Part shown: piece by piece, positions 44,755-53,879 of the stretch
How the letters are laid out: each line of letters begins with the position of its first letter
Position numbering within the stretch: position 1 is the first letter of the stretch
Assembly: GCF_013359935.1 (NCBI RefSeq)
Contig: NZ_JABMCB010000178.1
Coordinates: forward strand, 1-64,000
From: Paenibacillus xylanilyticus
GTDB taxonomy: Bacteria > Bacillota > Bacilli > Paenibacillales > Paenibacillaceae
Length of the DNA: 64,000 nucleotides
Direction of reading: 5' to 3'
Program-made: the position numbers and the translations under genes
The notes under the pieces: model-generated
What the model saw: the letters and a program-made list of their open reading frames with translations, nothing else
Told to the model about the DNA's origin: nothing
The model's database searches: none

Positions 44755-46395
44755 ATGAACCCCAACCTTTCGAGAGCTCTATGTCTATTTATTACATCCC
44801 TTGTCCTCATCGTATTCATAAGCGGCTGTGCCGATATAGGGGAACAAGGTCCACAAGTACAGCTGCCGAATCATGTGGAGAACTCTGAGAAGGAGACCGA
44901 GCCACGTTACACCATGTCCTGGACAATGCATCAAAATGCGCCTGTTCCTGAGGATGCAGAGATGATTGCATATATTGAGGATCTTTTTGATGTCAATCTG
45001 GAAGTGTGGAACCTTGAGAACAAGCGCTATGAGGATCTGTTGGACCTAGAGCTTGCTCAAGGGAACATACCGGATCTGTTCCGGATCAGGCAGCCACAAG
45101 ATTTGCTTAAATATCAAATGCAAGGGGTGTTAGCAGAAATTCCCCAGGACGTACTTGAAGAACATGCACCTAACATTGTAAAGCGAATCCGTGATTATGA
45201 TTCACGTTACTTGGAGTACGGAAAAATAGACGGTGCCTTATATGGAGTTCCGGTCGTCAATCAGACCAACATCTACCGGACCCCTGTCGTATATCGAAAA
45301 GACTGGCTGGAGCAACTCGGACTGGATATTCCGACAACATTAGAGGAATTCGAAACGGTCATGTATGCTTTTGCCAAAGGTGACCCTGACGGAAATGGGA
45401 AAGAGGATACGTATGGGTTATCCAAAGAGGGTTTGAATGTCGTGTTTGGCGCCTTTGGACAGTCCGTTTTTACCGAACAGCTGTATTTTAATGAAAAAGA
45501 TAACCAACTCGTGATCGGCGCTTTGGAGCCTGAGATGAAGCAAGCCTTGGCTTATCTGCAAAAGTGGTATCAGGACGGGATTATCGACCCTGAGTTTATA
45601 ACTGGAGAAAATAAAGGGGGCTATAAGCATTTGTCTCATGCTTTTATTAAAGGCAAAATTGGGATGACCTCCATGGGGAATTATTATCATTGGACTCAAG
45701 ACGGAGATTATAGCATCCTCAATGAAAGGGGCGAAGAAATCCCCGTAGGAGCCATGTTTAACGTTCATGAACTCCTACAGAAGAACGCATCCGCAAGCAT
45801 TGAATTCGGTCCTCCTGTTACAGGGCCTGATGGACTCAGCGGCTCAAAAGGTTACAATCTGCTGATGAGTTTTATTACGATTGGAGCGGATGCGGCGAAC
45901 GAGCCTGGTAAACTGGAAAAAATTCTTGAAATACTCGACTATGTCAGTGCCAACTCCGATCCGCTGGAGCAGATCCAAATGGAGCATGGACTTCAAGGCA
46001 AGCACTGGGACTGGAGCACTGCATCTTCAGGGGAGTTTCATATTCTCCCCCCATATAACCGTATGGAGAATTACACCAATATGATCGGCTCCAATATTGG
46101 CATGACTGTTCCAGGTGTACCCTCCGGCAAACGGGAGCAGTGGGCTGCATCTGAGGGACTGACGGAAAACGGTATTTATAATCAGCTGCAGGTAGCAACC
46201 CCTGCCCTGATTCAATATTCAACGGAGTTAATCAGCATGAGAGACAGGGCATACATTTCCATCATCACCGGCGATCAGCCTGTCGGGAGTTTTGATACCT
46301 TCGTGAAGGACTTCCTCGAAGCAGGTGGTGAACAGGTGCTGACTGAAGCAAATGAATGGTATAACGGCCATATGGAGACAAGTCCCGCGCAATAG
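44755..46395 (+). CDS. Extracellular solute-binding lipoprotein, LplA/sugar type
   Basis: 546 residues. Signal peptide with lipobox FISGCADIG gives a lipid-anchored mature Cys near residue 26. The family 1 solute-binding fold is indicated by the ELAQGNIPDLFRIRQPQDL and YRKDWLEQLGLDIPTTLEEF segments (hinge strands), and GDPDGNGKEDTYGLS is the calcium-loop-like motif seen in LplA-type proteins. AGAAGGAG lies just before the ATG. Upstream is the AraC sensor-regulator. No permease or ATPase genes follow, so it must work with a remote transporter or act as a sensor accessory. Ligand probably an oligosaccharide. Confidence 0.88.
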   Translation: MNPNLSRALCLFITSLVLIVFISGCADIGEQGPQVQLPNHVENSEKETEPRYTMSWTMHQNAPVPEDAEMIAYIEDLFDVNLEVWNLENKRYEDLLDLELAQGNIPDLFRIRQPQDLLKYQMQGVLAEIPQDVLEEHAPNIVKRIRDYDSRYLEYGKIDGALYGVPVVNQTNIYRTPVVYRKDWLEQLGLDIPTTLEEFETVMYAFAKGDPDGNGKEDTYGLSKEGLNVVFGAFGQSVFTEQLYFNEKDNQLVIGALEPEMKQALAYLQKWYQDGIIDPEFITGENKGGYKHLSHAFIKGKIGMTSMGNYYHWTQDGDYSILNERGEEIPVGAMFNVHELLQKNASASIEFGPPVTGPDGLSGSKGYNLLMSFITIGADAANEPGKLEKILEILDYVSANSDPLEQIQMEHGLQGKHWDWSTASSGEFHILPPYNRMENYTNMIGSNIGMTVPGVPSGKREQWAASEGLTENGIYNQLQVATPALIQYSTELISMRDRAYISIITGDQPVGSFDTFVKDFLEAGGEQVLTEANEWYNGHMETSPAQ

Positions 46396-46527
46396 GTTGG
46401 CGGTATTATAAGCATGAACTTCCCATGGTTTTCTGAAAGCGTACGTTTGTGTTTCGGAAAATATATGGGTAATTCACACCAAGACATTCTCTGCCACCAT
46501 CCCTGCTCCCTGATCCCGCCTCACTCT

Positions 46528-46767
46528 CTACCCCTTGGCGTTCGCATTGGATCCGCGCAAAGAACGGGGTGAGGTACTTCGTGGAGTGCTGCCGGATTTG
46601 GAGGCGCTGCCAGAGGGCGTGTTTTCAAATCGCTTGCGTTCCGTCCGCTCCATCTGCACAATCTGACCTTCATGTACAACGATGTGAAGCGAGCCAAACT
46701 CCATGTCATTCAGTTGTCCGGCAATTCGATCCATCCAAACCTCATCCACTTTTAACGGCTTAGCCAT
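46528..46767 (-). CDS. yezD: YezD family protein (DUF2292) with extended tail
   Basis: 79 residues. The first 50 (WMDRIAGQLNDMEFGSLHIV and the segment ending QIVQMERTERKRF) are the YezD domain, a small protein frequently found with sulfate or sulfonate assimilation genes. Canonical members stop after about 55 residues; here a Ser/Gly/Pro-rich tail (TPSGSASKSGSTPRSTSPRS) follows. GAGGAGG precedes ATG 46767. It lies 223 bp after cysW on the same strand, which supports a sulfur role. Molecular function unknown. Confidence 0.85.
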   Translation of the reverse strand: MAKPLKVDEVWMDRIAGQLNDMEFGSLHIVVHEGQIVQMERTERKRFENTPSGSASKSGSTPRSTSPRSLRGSNANAKG

Positions 46768-46990
46768 ATTGAGCCGCCTCCTCTTCCCGGGCTGCTGCCC
46801 ACTATAATATTAACACTTCATCATTCGTTCGAATTATAATTCATTCTTATCCAACCCATATACTTGGTTTATACATTAGCAGGGCTTCCAGTAGCTGTCA
46901 ATCTGTATTTCCAAGAAACCTAACTGAATTTTCAAGACCTCAGCAGCTCGCCCGAAAAAGTTGGATTGGCTCCCGTTTTCAAGCTCTCGG

Positions 46991-47866
46991 TCACTTCTCT
47001 GAAACTGTTCTATGTCCCAGCCAGCTCTTGAGCAGCAACGTAGCCAAAGCCAGGATCAGCAGCAGGGAGGCGACAGCAAATGATGCCGAGAACTGATACT
47101 CGTTATACAAAATCTCGACATGGAGCGGCAATGTATTCGTCTCTCCGCGAATATGTCCCGAGACCACAGATACGGCTCCGAACTCGCCCATCGCACGGGC
47201 ATTACACAGAATGATGCCATACAGCAGACCCCATTTGATGTTGGGCAATGTGACATTCCAGAAGATTCGCCAGCCGGAAGCTCCGAGTGTAACGGCTGCT
47301 TCCTCCTCCCGCGTACCCTGATCCTCCATTAACGGAATGAGTTCCCTCGCAACGAAGGGAAAGGTAATAAACAACGTCGCAATCACAATGCCGGGCAAGG
47401 CAAAAATAATTTTGATATCATGCTCTGCAAGCCACGGTCCAAACCAGCCATTTGAACCAAATACCAGCACAAAGATCAACCCGCCCACAACAGGCGAGAT
47501 CGAAAAGGGTAGATCAATCAGCGTGATCATGAGTCCCTTTCCCTTGAACTGGAACTTGGTAATGACCCACGCAGCAGCTACACCAAATATCGTATTCAGC
47601 GGTACGGTAATTGCCGCAACCAGCAGTGTGAGCTTCAACGCCGACATGGCATCCGGTTCAGTAAGAGCTGCGATGTACACGCCCCACCCCTGTTTCAGTG
47701 CTTCCATCATCACCATAATTAATGGCAAAATGAGAAGCCAAAGCAGCACCAGACTTGCCAGTCCAATCAGAAGCCATTTGACCCATGGAGCCTCCGTAGT
47801 TGCCCGGTTTCTCTCCGGCCCGCTTCGCACGCGGGGGGCAGGCGTTAATGGAACGGAACCCGCCAT
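46991..47866 (-). CDS. cysW: Sulfate/thiosulfate ABC transporter permease CysW
   Basis: 291 residues from ATG 47866, chosen for the AAAGGAGGA upstream. The open frame extends to 47977 without a site. About six membrane helices. The EAA loop reads TREEEAAVTLGASGWRIFWNVTLPNIKWGLLYG, as in CysW. It forms the translocation pore with CysT for sulfate bound by Sbp. No CysA ATPase gene is in the window. cysT is 269 bp upstream, an unusually long gap that contains a repeat element. Inner membrane, six-helix topology. Confidence 0.92.
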   Translation of the reverse strand: MAGSVPLTPAPRVRSGPERNRATTEAPWVKWLLIGLASLVLLWLLILPLIMVMMEALKQGWGVYIAALTEPDAMSALKLTLLVAAITVPLNTIFGVAAAWVITKFQFKGKGLMITLIDLPFSISPVVGGLIFVLVFGSNGWFGPWLAEHDIKIIFALPGIVIATLFITFPFVARELIPLMEDQGTREEEAAVTLGASGWRIFWNVTLPNIKWGLLYGIILCNARAMGEFGAVSVVSGHIRGETNTLPLHVEILYNEYQFSASFAVASLLLILALATLLLKSWLGHRTVSEK

Positions 47867-47988
47867 AATCTGTTCCTCCTTTTGGTTTATATAAGTTGAA
47901 CTAACGATTTTACACTGGACCACTGCACGGCCAGAACATCTTCCGATCGCTGTTATCCCCTGATTTTTATGAACCACTCCTAAAAAGG

Positions 47989-48072
47989 GAGAAATCCGGG
48001 GATAGCGTATGCTTCCGAAGTAGCTTTCTTTCAGAAAGCTTTTAGGCGAACGCTCCGCTTCTCCAGATTTTT
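47989..48072. repeat. Hairpin-forming dispersed repeat between cysT and cysW
   Basis: GGAGAA near the left end pairs with TTCTCC near the right, AGCGT with ACGCT inside, and AGCTTTC/GAAAGCT forms a central hairpin. The right half contains CGCTCCGCTTCTCC, the complement of GGAGAAGCGGAGCG found at the window start (near 133-146). It lies in the operon, so transcripts would carry the hairpin. Confidence 0.6.
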
Positions 48073-48135
48073 CTGTCCAACCCGTTATGGTGTAAATATT
48101 AAGTTCAACTTATATATAGGTTAGCCTACGTTAAT

Positions 48136-48972
48136 CTAGGCCCGGCCTGCCTTCCTGCTCCATCGCTGAAGAGAGTTGATCACCAGCAGCAGGACAAAAG
48201 AAACCAGCAGCAGCAGCAGAGCTACAGCCGTAGCTCCCGCGTAATCGAACTGCTCCAGCTTCGCCATAATCAGCAGAGGTGCAATCTCCGTTTTCATCGG
48301 CATGTTGCCCGAAATAAACACGACCGAACCATATTCACCTATACCTCGGGCGAACGCCAGCGCAAATCCGGTCAGCAGCGGCGGGATCAGGTCGGGAAGC
48401 AAAATGGTCCGAAAGATTCGCCACCTTCCCGCTCCCAGCGTAGCCGCAGCCTCTTCCACCTCTGCCTCCAGCTCCTCCAAAATCGGCTGCACCGTACGTA
48501 CAACAAACGGGATGCCGATAAACATCAGCGCCAGGGTAATACCTGCCTGCGAATAGGCCAGCTTGATGCCCAGGGGCTCCACAAGCTGCCCAATCCAGCC
48601 ATTCCCTGCATACAGTGCCGTAAGAGCAACACCCGCCACTGCAGTAGGCAATGCAAATGGCAGGTCAATTACCGCGTCAAACAGACGCTTGCCTGGAAAC
48701 TCATACCGGACCAGCACCCAAGCCAGGAGCAGCCCAAGGACCAGATTAATCAAGGCAGCCGTGCCTGCAGTCAGGAAGCTGACCTTGAAAGAAGCAATCA
48801 CCCGAGGGTTACTTGCCGTTTCAATCAGCGTGGCCCACGTCAGTCCCGTGGAGTTGAAGATCAGCGCTGCCAGTGGAATAAGTACAACCAGGCTCAGGTA
48901 GAACACACTGTACCCCATGGTTAATCCAAAACCCGGCAGTGTGCGTCTTCGGGCCACCATCAACTTGCTCAT
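48136..48972 (-). CDS. cysT: Sulfate/thiosulfate ABC transporter permease CysT
   Basis: 278 residues. About six helices, starting with YSVFYLSLVVLIPLAALIF, and EAA loop ELEAEVEEAAATLGAGRWRIFRTILLPDLIPPLL. Lacking an N-terminal soluble domain, it matches CysT (CysU). It pairs with CysW for sulfate or thiosulfate import. ATG 48972 has GAGGATG upstream. It follows sbp by 79 bp in the same operon. Inner membrane. Confidence 0.93.
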   Translation of the reverse strand: MSKLMVARRRTLPGFGLTMGYSVFYLSLVVLIPLAALIFNSTGLTWATLIETASNPRVIASFKVSFLTAGTAALINLVLGLLLAWVLVRYEFPGKRLFDAVIDLPFALPTAVAGVALTALYAGNGWIGQLVEPLGIKLAYSQAGITLALMFIGIPFVVRTVQPILEELEAEVEEAAATLGAGRWRIFRTILLPDLIPPLLTGFALAFARGIGEYGSVVFISGNMPMKTEIAPLLIMAKLEQFDYAGATAVALLLLLVSFVLLLVINSLQRWSRKAGRA

Positions 48973-49051
48973 GGACGTTCATCCTCTCTGCCTTCAGCCG
49001 GTAGGGCTGGTTGGCCGCTTACATGGTCGTGCGCTTTGTTTGTATCAAGCA

Positions 49052-50131
49052 TTAGCTGCCTGGAACGTAAATCTGATCAAAAATCCCACCGTCATTAAAA
49101 TGTTTGGCCTGGGTATCCCGCCATGTGCCGAATACATCCTTCAGGGTAAACAATTCAACCTCCGGGAACTGGTCTTTGAATTTCTCCTTCACACTATCCA
49201 GCGTTGGGCGATAATAATTCTCCGCGGCAATCGTCTGCCCCTCTTCGCTATACAGGTATTTCAGATAGGCGTCTGCCACTTCACGGCTGCCCTTTTTGTC
49301 TGCATTTTTGTCCACAATCGCAACCGGAGGTTCAGCCAATATACTAACGGAAGGCACAACGATATCGAATTTGTCCGGACCCAGTTCTTTTACCGATAAA
49401 AAAGCTTCATTCTCCCAGGCAAGCAGCACATCACCGATCCCACGCTCTACAAACGTTGTCGTAGACCCGCGTGCCCCGGAATCAAGTACAGGTGCATGCT
49501 TGAAGAGTTCACCAACGAATTCCTTTGCCTTCTCCTCGTCATTGTTGTTCTTCTTCAGCGCATATCCCCATGCCGCCAGGTAGTTCCAACGTGCTCCGCC
49601 GGAGGTCTTCGGGTTCGGAGTAATTACCTGGGTATCCCCCTTGATAAGATCATCCCAGTCCTTGATGCCTTTCGGGTTGCCCTTGCGCACCAAGAATACA
49701 ATGGTTGAGGTATACGGGGAGCTGTTATGCTCATATTTATCCTGCCAACCCGCATTGATCAGCCCTTTATCTTCGATTGCATCGATATCATATCCCAATG
49801 CCAGCGTAACGATATCCGCATCCAAACCGTCAATCACGGAACGACTCTGTTTGCCTGAACCGCCGTGCGACTGCTTGAACGTCACTTCCTGGCCTTTCTC
49901 TTTTTGCCAATACGCTGCAAACGCCTTGTTATACTGCTCATACAGCTCCCGCGTCGGATCATAGGACACATTCAGCAGCTCGATGGCTTTTACACCTTCT
50001 TTACCACTGTCCTGCCCCCCTGATGTTCCAGCCGCATTGGAGCCACCACTTTCTGCCCCGCATGCCGCCAGTACCCCTGTTAACACCAGTGCCAGACCAA
50101 CCAGAATACCCTTATGAATTCTCTTTTTCAT
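49052..50131 (-). CDS. sbp: Sulfate-binding lipoprotein
   Basis: 359 residues from ATG 50131 (GGGGGGAG upstream). Lipobox [11 protein letters not shown] gives a lipid-anchored Cys near residue 22. The sulfate-binding fold is recognised by [22 protein letters not shown], then [20 protein letters not shown] and [20 protein letters not shown]. It captures sulfate or thiosulfate outside the membrane and hands it to CysTW. First gene of sbp-cysT-cysW, behind a structured leader with a terminator and a near-consensus promoter. Cysteine-type repression is plausible. Confidence 0.94.
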   Translation of the reverse strand: MKKRIHKGILVGLALVLTGVLAACGAESGGSNAAGTSGGQDSGKEGVKAIELLNVSYDPTRELYEQYNKAFAAYWQKEKGQEVTFKQSHGGSGKQSRSVIDGLDADIVTLALGYDIDAIEDKGLINAGWQDKYEHNSSPYTSTIVFLVRKGNPKGIKDWDDLIKGDTQVITPNPKTSGGARWNYLAAWGYALKKNNNDEEKAKEFVGELFKHAPVLDSGARGSTTTFVERGIGDVLLAWENEAFLSVKELGPDKFDIVVPSVSILAEPPVAIVDKNADKKGSREVADAYLKYLYSEEGQTIAAENYYRPTLDSVKEKFKDQFPEVELFTLKDVFGTWRDTQAKHFNDGGIFDQIYVPGS

Positions 50132-50199
50132 AAACAACACTCCCCCCCAGAATGGATCTGCAATGACTACCTCAGGCAGGCTGAACAGCATGGAACGCA

Positions 50200-50315
50200 C
50201 CGAAAAAAAACAAAAGACGGAGGAACCACCCGCACACTTCTCCCTCACAAAGTCATGCCGACACTCGGTCGTGCATGCTTCATCCAGAGATGATGTGCTG
50301 CGGTGTTCCTCCGTC
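50200..50315 (-). promoter_or_regulatory. Structured leader RNA with terminator upstream of sbp
   Basis: On the minus strand GACGGAGGAAC (50315-50305) and GTTCCTCCGTC (50226-50216) form an 11-bp closing stem, extended by CGCAGCAC/GTGTGCG, and are followed by TTTTGTTTTTTTT. Within the loop TCATC/GATGA and CATGC/GCATG around CCGA-GTG-TCGG form two more hairpins, giving a three-way junction. No S-box or T-box motif was found. Class unknown. Confidence 0.55.
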
Positions 50316-50433
50316 CATACGGTTAGAACGTTATTCTGTTCAGGTTGCTCTCATCTGACTGTAAATGACCGCTTCCGCAATGGTTAAAGCAATCATTTTT
50401 ATTATTCCTACCTGTTTAGTAAGTTATATGCAT

Positions 50434-50462
50434 ATCATAAGGGCAGCCCATTGCCCTGTCAA
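50434..50462 (-). promoter_or_regulatory. Near-consensus promoter of the sulfate operon
   Basis: TTGACA (50462-50457), 17-bp spacer, TATGAT (50439-50434). The palindrome ATATGCATAT is immediately downstream and TTACTAAACAGGTAGGAAT follows near 50418-50400; the latter resembles a CymR-type half-site, but this is only a suggestion. Confidence 0.7.
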
Positions 50463-50610
50463 ACGTTTTTTCCGATTTCTACCGAATTCACAGACGATTT
50501 GCAGTAGGCAAAAAAAAGAACAACAGACGAATGCCGTTGTCCTCCCTGTCAGCAAAATAACTTATCTTGAATAGCTACCTGCCCTGCCCTTCCGTGCCTG
50601 CCATGGATCA

Positions 50611-50636
50611 CTCTTTTCTCTTTTCTCTTTTCTCTT
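50611..50636 (+). repeat. Heptanucleotide tandem repeat at the end of the lyase gene
   Basis: CTCTTTT is repeated three times at 50611-50631 and followed by CTCTT. The stop codon of the lyase gene (50635-50637) sits at its right end. The array itself lies downstream of the coding sequence. Confidence 0.85.
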
Positions 50637-52506
50637 ATCTGCCTGCATAATGAATATTGGGTGCCGGAGGTGTACTCATGCCCTCTCCCAAATAAAAACC
50701 AGTGTGCGGCGGTTGGTTGTATGCCACATTTTGCCAAGCAATACCCAGCCGGTACACCGGGTCATGCATCAGGGTGTAGATGCGTTTATCCGTAACCGCC
50801 GTTGTGGTGTAGATCCGCAGAGCAGAGCTATCATTAGTACGCCAAACCACTTCCTCTCTCCAATCCCCGAACAGGTCAGCCTGCAGATTCGGTGTAGACT
50901 TCGTTCCATTATTGGAGGAAACACCTGAGGCCGTCAGCAGATTAACGGTTTTACTGTTCGCATAGTCCCATTTGTCGATTCGGTTGCTGTCCAGCAGCTC
51001 CCGCAGCAGATCCCCATCCCACCAGATGCCAAAATTCGTGGATGAAGGCAAGGTTGTCCCAATCTTCTGTCCTTTGGCCGTATACAATCCGCCGTCTGCC
51101 CAAACTTCGGCACCTTTGTACCTTGGATCAATATCCGCTGCCATGCCGCGTCCGATATCCTTCGTTGTTGGTATGCCCCAGATCAGCTGCCCTGTACGTG
51201 CATCACGGAATTCAACTCCCGCATTGGATGGTGTCTCATGGACCTGGAATACTTCAAGCCCCGCACGATCCGGGTCCAGATCACTCAGATGCATCGCGTC
51301 CCCATGTTTGAGTCCTGTCGTGTATAATCCCTTTCCGTTATCATCCACTGCCATTGCACCGTAAATGATCTCATCTTTGCCATCGCCATCCACGTCTGCC
51401 ACACTCAGATTATGGTTGCCCTGCCCGGCATAACCCGAGTTCCCGGACGTGTTGGAATCAAATGTCCACTGCTTCGTCAGCTGCCCGTTCCGCCAGTTGT
51501 AGGCGACGAGCACCGTACGCGTGTAATATCCACGTGCCATAACCAGACTTGGACGTTCTCCATCCAAATAGGCAATCGCTGCAAGAAAACGATCTACCCG
51601 GTTGCCATAATTGTCTCCCCAATCGGAAACATTTCCACGCGCCGGTTCATAGTTCACCGTGGAGAGGGCTTTGCCCGTCTGACCATTGAAGATGGTCAGG
51701 AACTCGGGCCCGGATAAAACATAACCGCTTGAGTTGCGGTAATCCTTGCTGGCATCGCCGATAACCGCGCCCGTACCATCCTTGCTGCCATCAGCCGTTT
51801 TCATCGCCACCTCGGCTTTACCGTCTCCATCCAGGTCATACACCATGAACTGGGTGTAATGAGCACCAGCGCGGATATTTTTGCCGAGACTGATCCGCCA
51901 TAAGCGTGTCCCGTTCAATTTATAGGCATCGATAAATACTTCCCCGGTATAGCCGCTCTGGGAATTATCCTTGGCGTTGGAAGGGTCCCACTTCACGATC
52001 AATTCATACTCACCGTCTCCGTCGAGATCGCCTGCACTGGCATCATTGGCGCTGTACGTGTACGCTACTCCATCCGGTGTAGTCCCGCCAGCTGGTACAC
52101 TGAGGGGTACAGACAGGTAGTTGTTACCCCAAACGCTGGCTGCCGCCGAAGCAGCTTGTTCGGTTCCGTTTACTACGGCTCGAACCGTATATTTGGAACT
52201 GCTTGTCCCGCTTGCATCCTGAAGATTCGTGCTGTTGGTTACGGGTGATGCGTTTACTTTGGTTCCATCCCTATACACATTGAACGAAACGTTGGATCCT
52301 TCCGTACCCAGAAGACGCCAACTGACAAATACACCTGTGCCCGTCTTCACCGCAACCACCCCACGGTCCAGAAACTCCATCTGACGCGTACCCGCCGCCT
52401 GAGTTACAGGGGCGTTACCCAACCCAAACGAAGTAATCAACATCGCTGAGCTCAGCAGGGATATTCCCGCTGTCCGTAAGGCACGTCTCCATGATCGATT
52501 TAACAT
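50635..52506 (-). CDS. Rhamnogalacturonan lyase, polysaccharide lyase family 11
   Basis: 623 residues from ATG 52506 (GGGGAGG 10 bp upstream). Signal peptide ends near residue 34 (VTQAAGTRQ). It is secreted. The whole remaining length matches PL11 (YesW/YesX): MEFLDRGVVAVKTGTGVFVS, AGDLDGDGEYELIVKWDPSN, YDLDGDGKAEVAMKTADG and DVDGDGKDEIIYG, repeated calcium-binding DxDGDG loops of an eight-bladed propeller. It cleaves rhamnogalacturonan I of pectin by beta-elimination. No pectin transporter is adjacent. The lactonase gene ends about 260 bp upstream on the same strand. Confidence 0.92.
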   Translation of the reverse strand: MLNRSWRRALRTAGISLLSSAMLITSFGLGNAPVTQAAGTRQMEFLDRGVVAVKTGTGVFVSWRLLGTEGSNVSFNVYRDGTKVNASPVTNSTNLQDASGTSSSKYTVRAVVNGTEQAASAAASVWGNNYLSVPLSVPAGGTTPDGVAYTYSANDASAGDLDGDGEYELIVKWDPSNAKDNSQSGYTGEVFIDAYKLNGTRLWRISLGKNIRAGAHYTQFMVYDLDGDGKAEVAMKTADGSKDGTGAVIGDASKDYRNSSGYVLSGPEFLTIFNGQTGKALSTVNYEPARGNVSDWGDNYGNRVDRFLAAIAYLDGERPSLVMARGYYTRTVLVAYNWRNGQLTKQWTFDSNTSGNSGYAGQGNHNLSVADVDGDGKDEIIYGAMAVDDNGKGLYTTGLKHGDAMHLSDLDPDRAGLEVFQVHETPSNAGVEFRDARTGQLIWGIPTTKDIGRGMAADIDPRYKGAEVWADGGLYTAKGQKIGTTLPSSTNFGIWWDGDLLRELLDSNRIDKWDYANSKTVNLLTASGVSSNNGTKSTPNLQADLFGDWREEVVWRTNDSSALRIYTTTAVTDKRIYTLMHDPVYRLGIAWQNVAYNQPPHTGFYLGEGMSTPPAPNIHYAGR

Positions 52507-52685
52507 AGAATAGAAGCCTCCCCAAATAGATTGGTAAGCCCGTTGTCCCAATAGCGTCATCTTTATGTAAGCGCTTTAATACATTTATTTTAAATTAAAC
52601 ATATAATCCCATCTATAGGTCTAAATTAGTAATTTTATAATACAGATCAGAAATTCCTTTAGGATGTTTCCATTTAAAAAATGGC

Positions 52686-52720
52686 AAGGCCATGCAGGAA
52701 TCGGATCCATGCATGACCTT
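52686..52720 (-). terminator. Terminator of the lactonase gene
   Basis: On the minus strand AAGGTCATGCA (52720-52710) pairs with TGCATGGCCTT (52696-52686), then GCCATTTTTTAAAT. Confidence 0.85.
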
Positions 52721-52763
52721 GAGGTTAATCCTTTTCATATCAAACTAATCTTCCATGCTGCGT

Positions 52764-53819
52764 TTATACCACAGGGGTAATGCATACCGGACGGGACACT
52801 TCAAGCTTGAATCCATTGTGCGTCAGACGCCCATCTTCCTCATTGATCTGGAACGCAACAATGTTGTTGCTATCCTGATTCGCCACGAGCAGGATGCCAC
52901 CTGGCAGCAAATTGAAGTTACGAGGTGTCTGACCGATCGTCGAAGTCCACTCCACGGCTTCCAATTTCCCGGATTCCTGATCAATATGATACAGCACGAT
53001 ACTGTCATCGCCGCGGTTCGAAGCATACAGGAAGCGGCCACAAGGGGATACCCGAATATCTGCAGCCGTTCCTTCTCCCGAATGCCCTTCAGGCAGTGTG
53101 GAGATATGCTGCAGCGTATTGAATTCGCCTCTCCGCTCATCATACATGAATGCGGAAACCGTGTTGTTCAGCTCGTTAACGACATATGCCCACTTCCCGC
53201 TTGGATGGAAAACCAAATGTCTCGGGCCGGAACCAGGAGGCTGATTCGTCTCACGGTGTGTCACCAGACGCCCTTCTTCCATCCGGTAAACGATGATCTG
53301 ATCCAGACCAAGGTCACATACGACGGCATACTGTCCGGACGGGTCCGGCTGTATGGAATGAGCATGAGGTCCTTCCTGACGATCATCATTCTTCCCTCTA
53401 CCGGTATGTTCAACGAGTGCGCTCATCTCTTCAAGCGTTCCTTGATCCCCTACCGGGAAGACGTTCACACTTCCGCTGCTGTAGTTCGAAGTCAGAACCC
53501 ATTTACCATCATTCGTGACTGATACATAGCAGGGAGAAGCCCCTTTGGTCAGCTTGCGATCCATCAGATGCAGTTCACTCGTTGCCGCATCCCTGCGATA
53601 TACCAATACCTCTCCCTCATCGGTCTCACTCGCGGCGTACAAGCAGTCAGCATCCGGACATAATGCGAGATACGATGGATTGTCCACACCCTCTGTGTGA
53701 CTGACGATCCTCATCTCGCCTGTATCTGCATCCAGCGCACACAGAACGATACCTGGTTGATCCGCTGACGCATAAGTTCCTGTATAGAAAAATGTTTCAT
53801 TGGTTACTGTTGGTTCCAT
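52764..53819 (-). CDS. Lactonase-family beta-propeller protein (Pgl-like)
   Basis: 351 residues from ATG 53819. ATG 53828 is also possible, since AAGGAG lies 11 bp upstream of one and 2 bp from the other. Seven-bladed propeller of the lactonase family: FFYTGTYASADQPGIVL, PSYLALCPDADCLYAASE, GPHAHSIQPDPSGQYAVVCDLGLD, GSGPRHLVFHPSGKWAYVVNEL. The GPHAHS and GSGPRH motifs carry the His and Arg of the active site. 6-phosphogluconolactonase activity (YkgB/Pgl) is the known function of close relatives, but some members act on other lactones. No signal peptide. Confidence 0.87.
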   Translation of the reverse strand: MEPTVTNETFFYTGTYASADQPGIVLCALDADTGEMRIVSHTEGVDNPSYLALCPDADCLYAASETDEGEVLVYRRDAATSELHLMDRKLTKGASPCYVSVTNDGKWVLTSNYSSGSVNVFPVGDQGTLEEMSALVEHTGRGKNDDRQEGPHAHSIQPDPSGQYAVVCDLGLDQIIVYRMEEGRLVTHRETNQPPGSGPRHLVFHPSGKWAYVVNELNNTVSAFMYDERRGEFNTLQHISTLPEGHSGEGTAADIRVSPCGRFLYASNRGDDSIVLYHIDQESGKLEAVEWTSTIGQTPRNFNLLPGGILLVANQDSNNIVAFQINEEDGRLTHNGFKLEVSRPVCITPVV

Positions 53820-53879
53820 ATCTCTCATCTCTCCTTCATCTCATATAATTCTATGTCTATCTTGCTTCATGATTCGACG

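Noticed and set aside
50200..50462. SAM-I (S-box) or T-box
   Set aside because: No GATGAAG...GGCAACC S-box-like order and no TGGAACCGCG antiterminator sequence is present.
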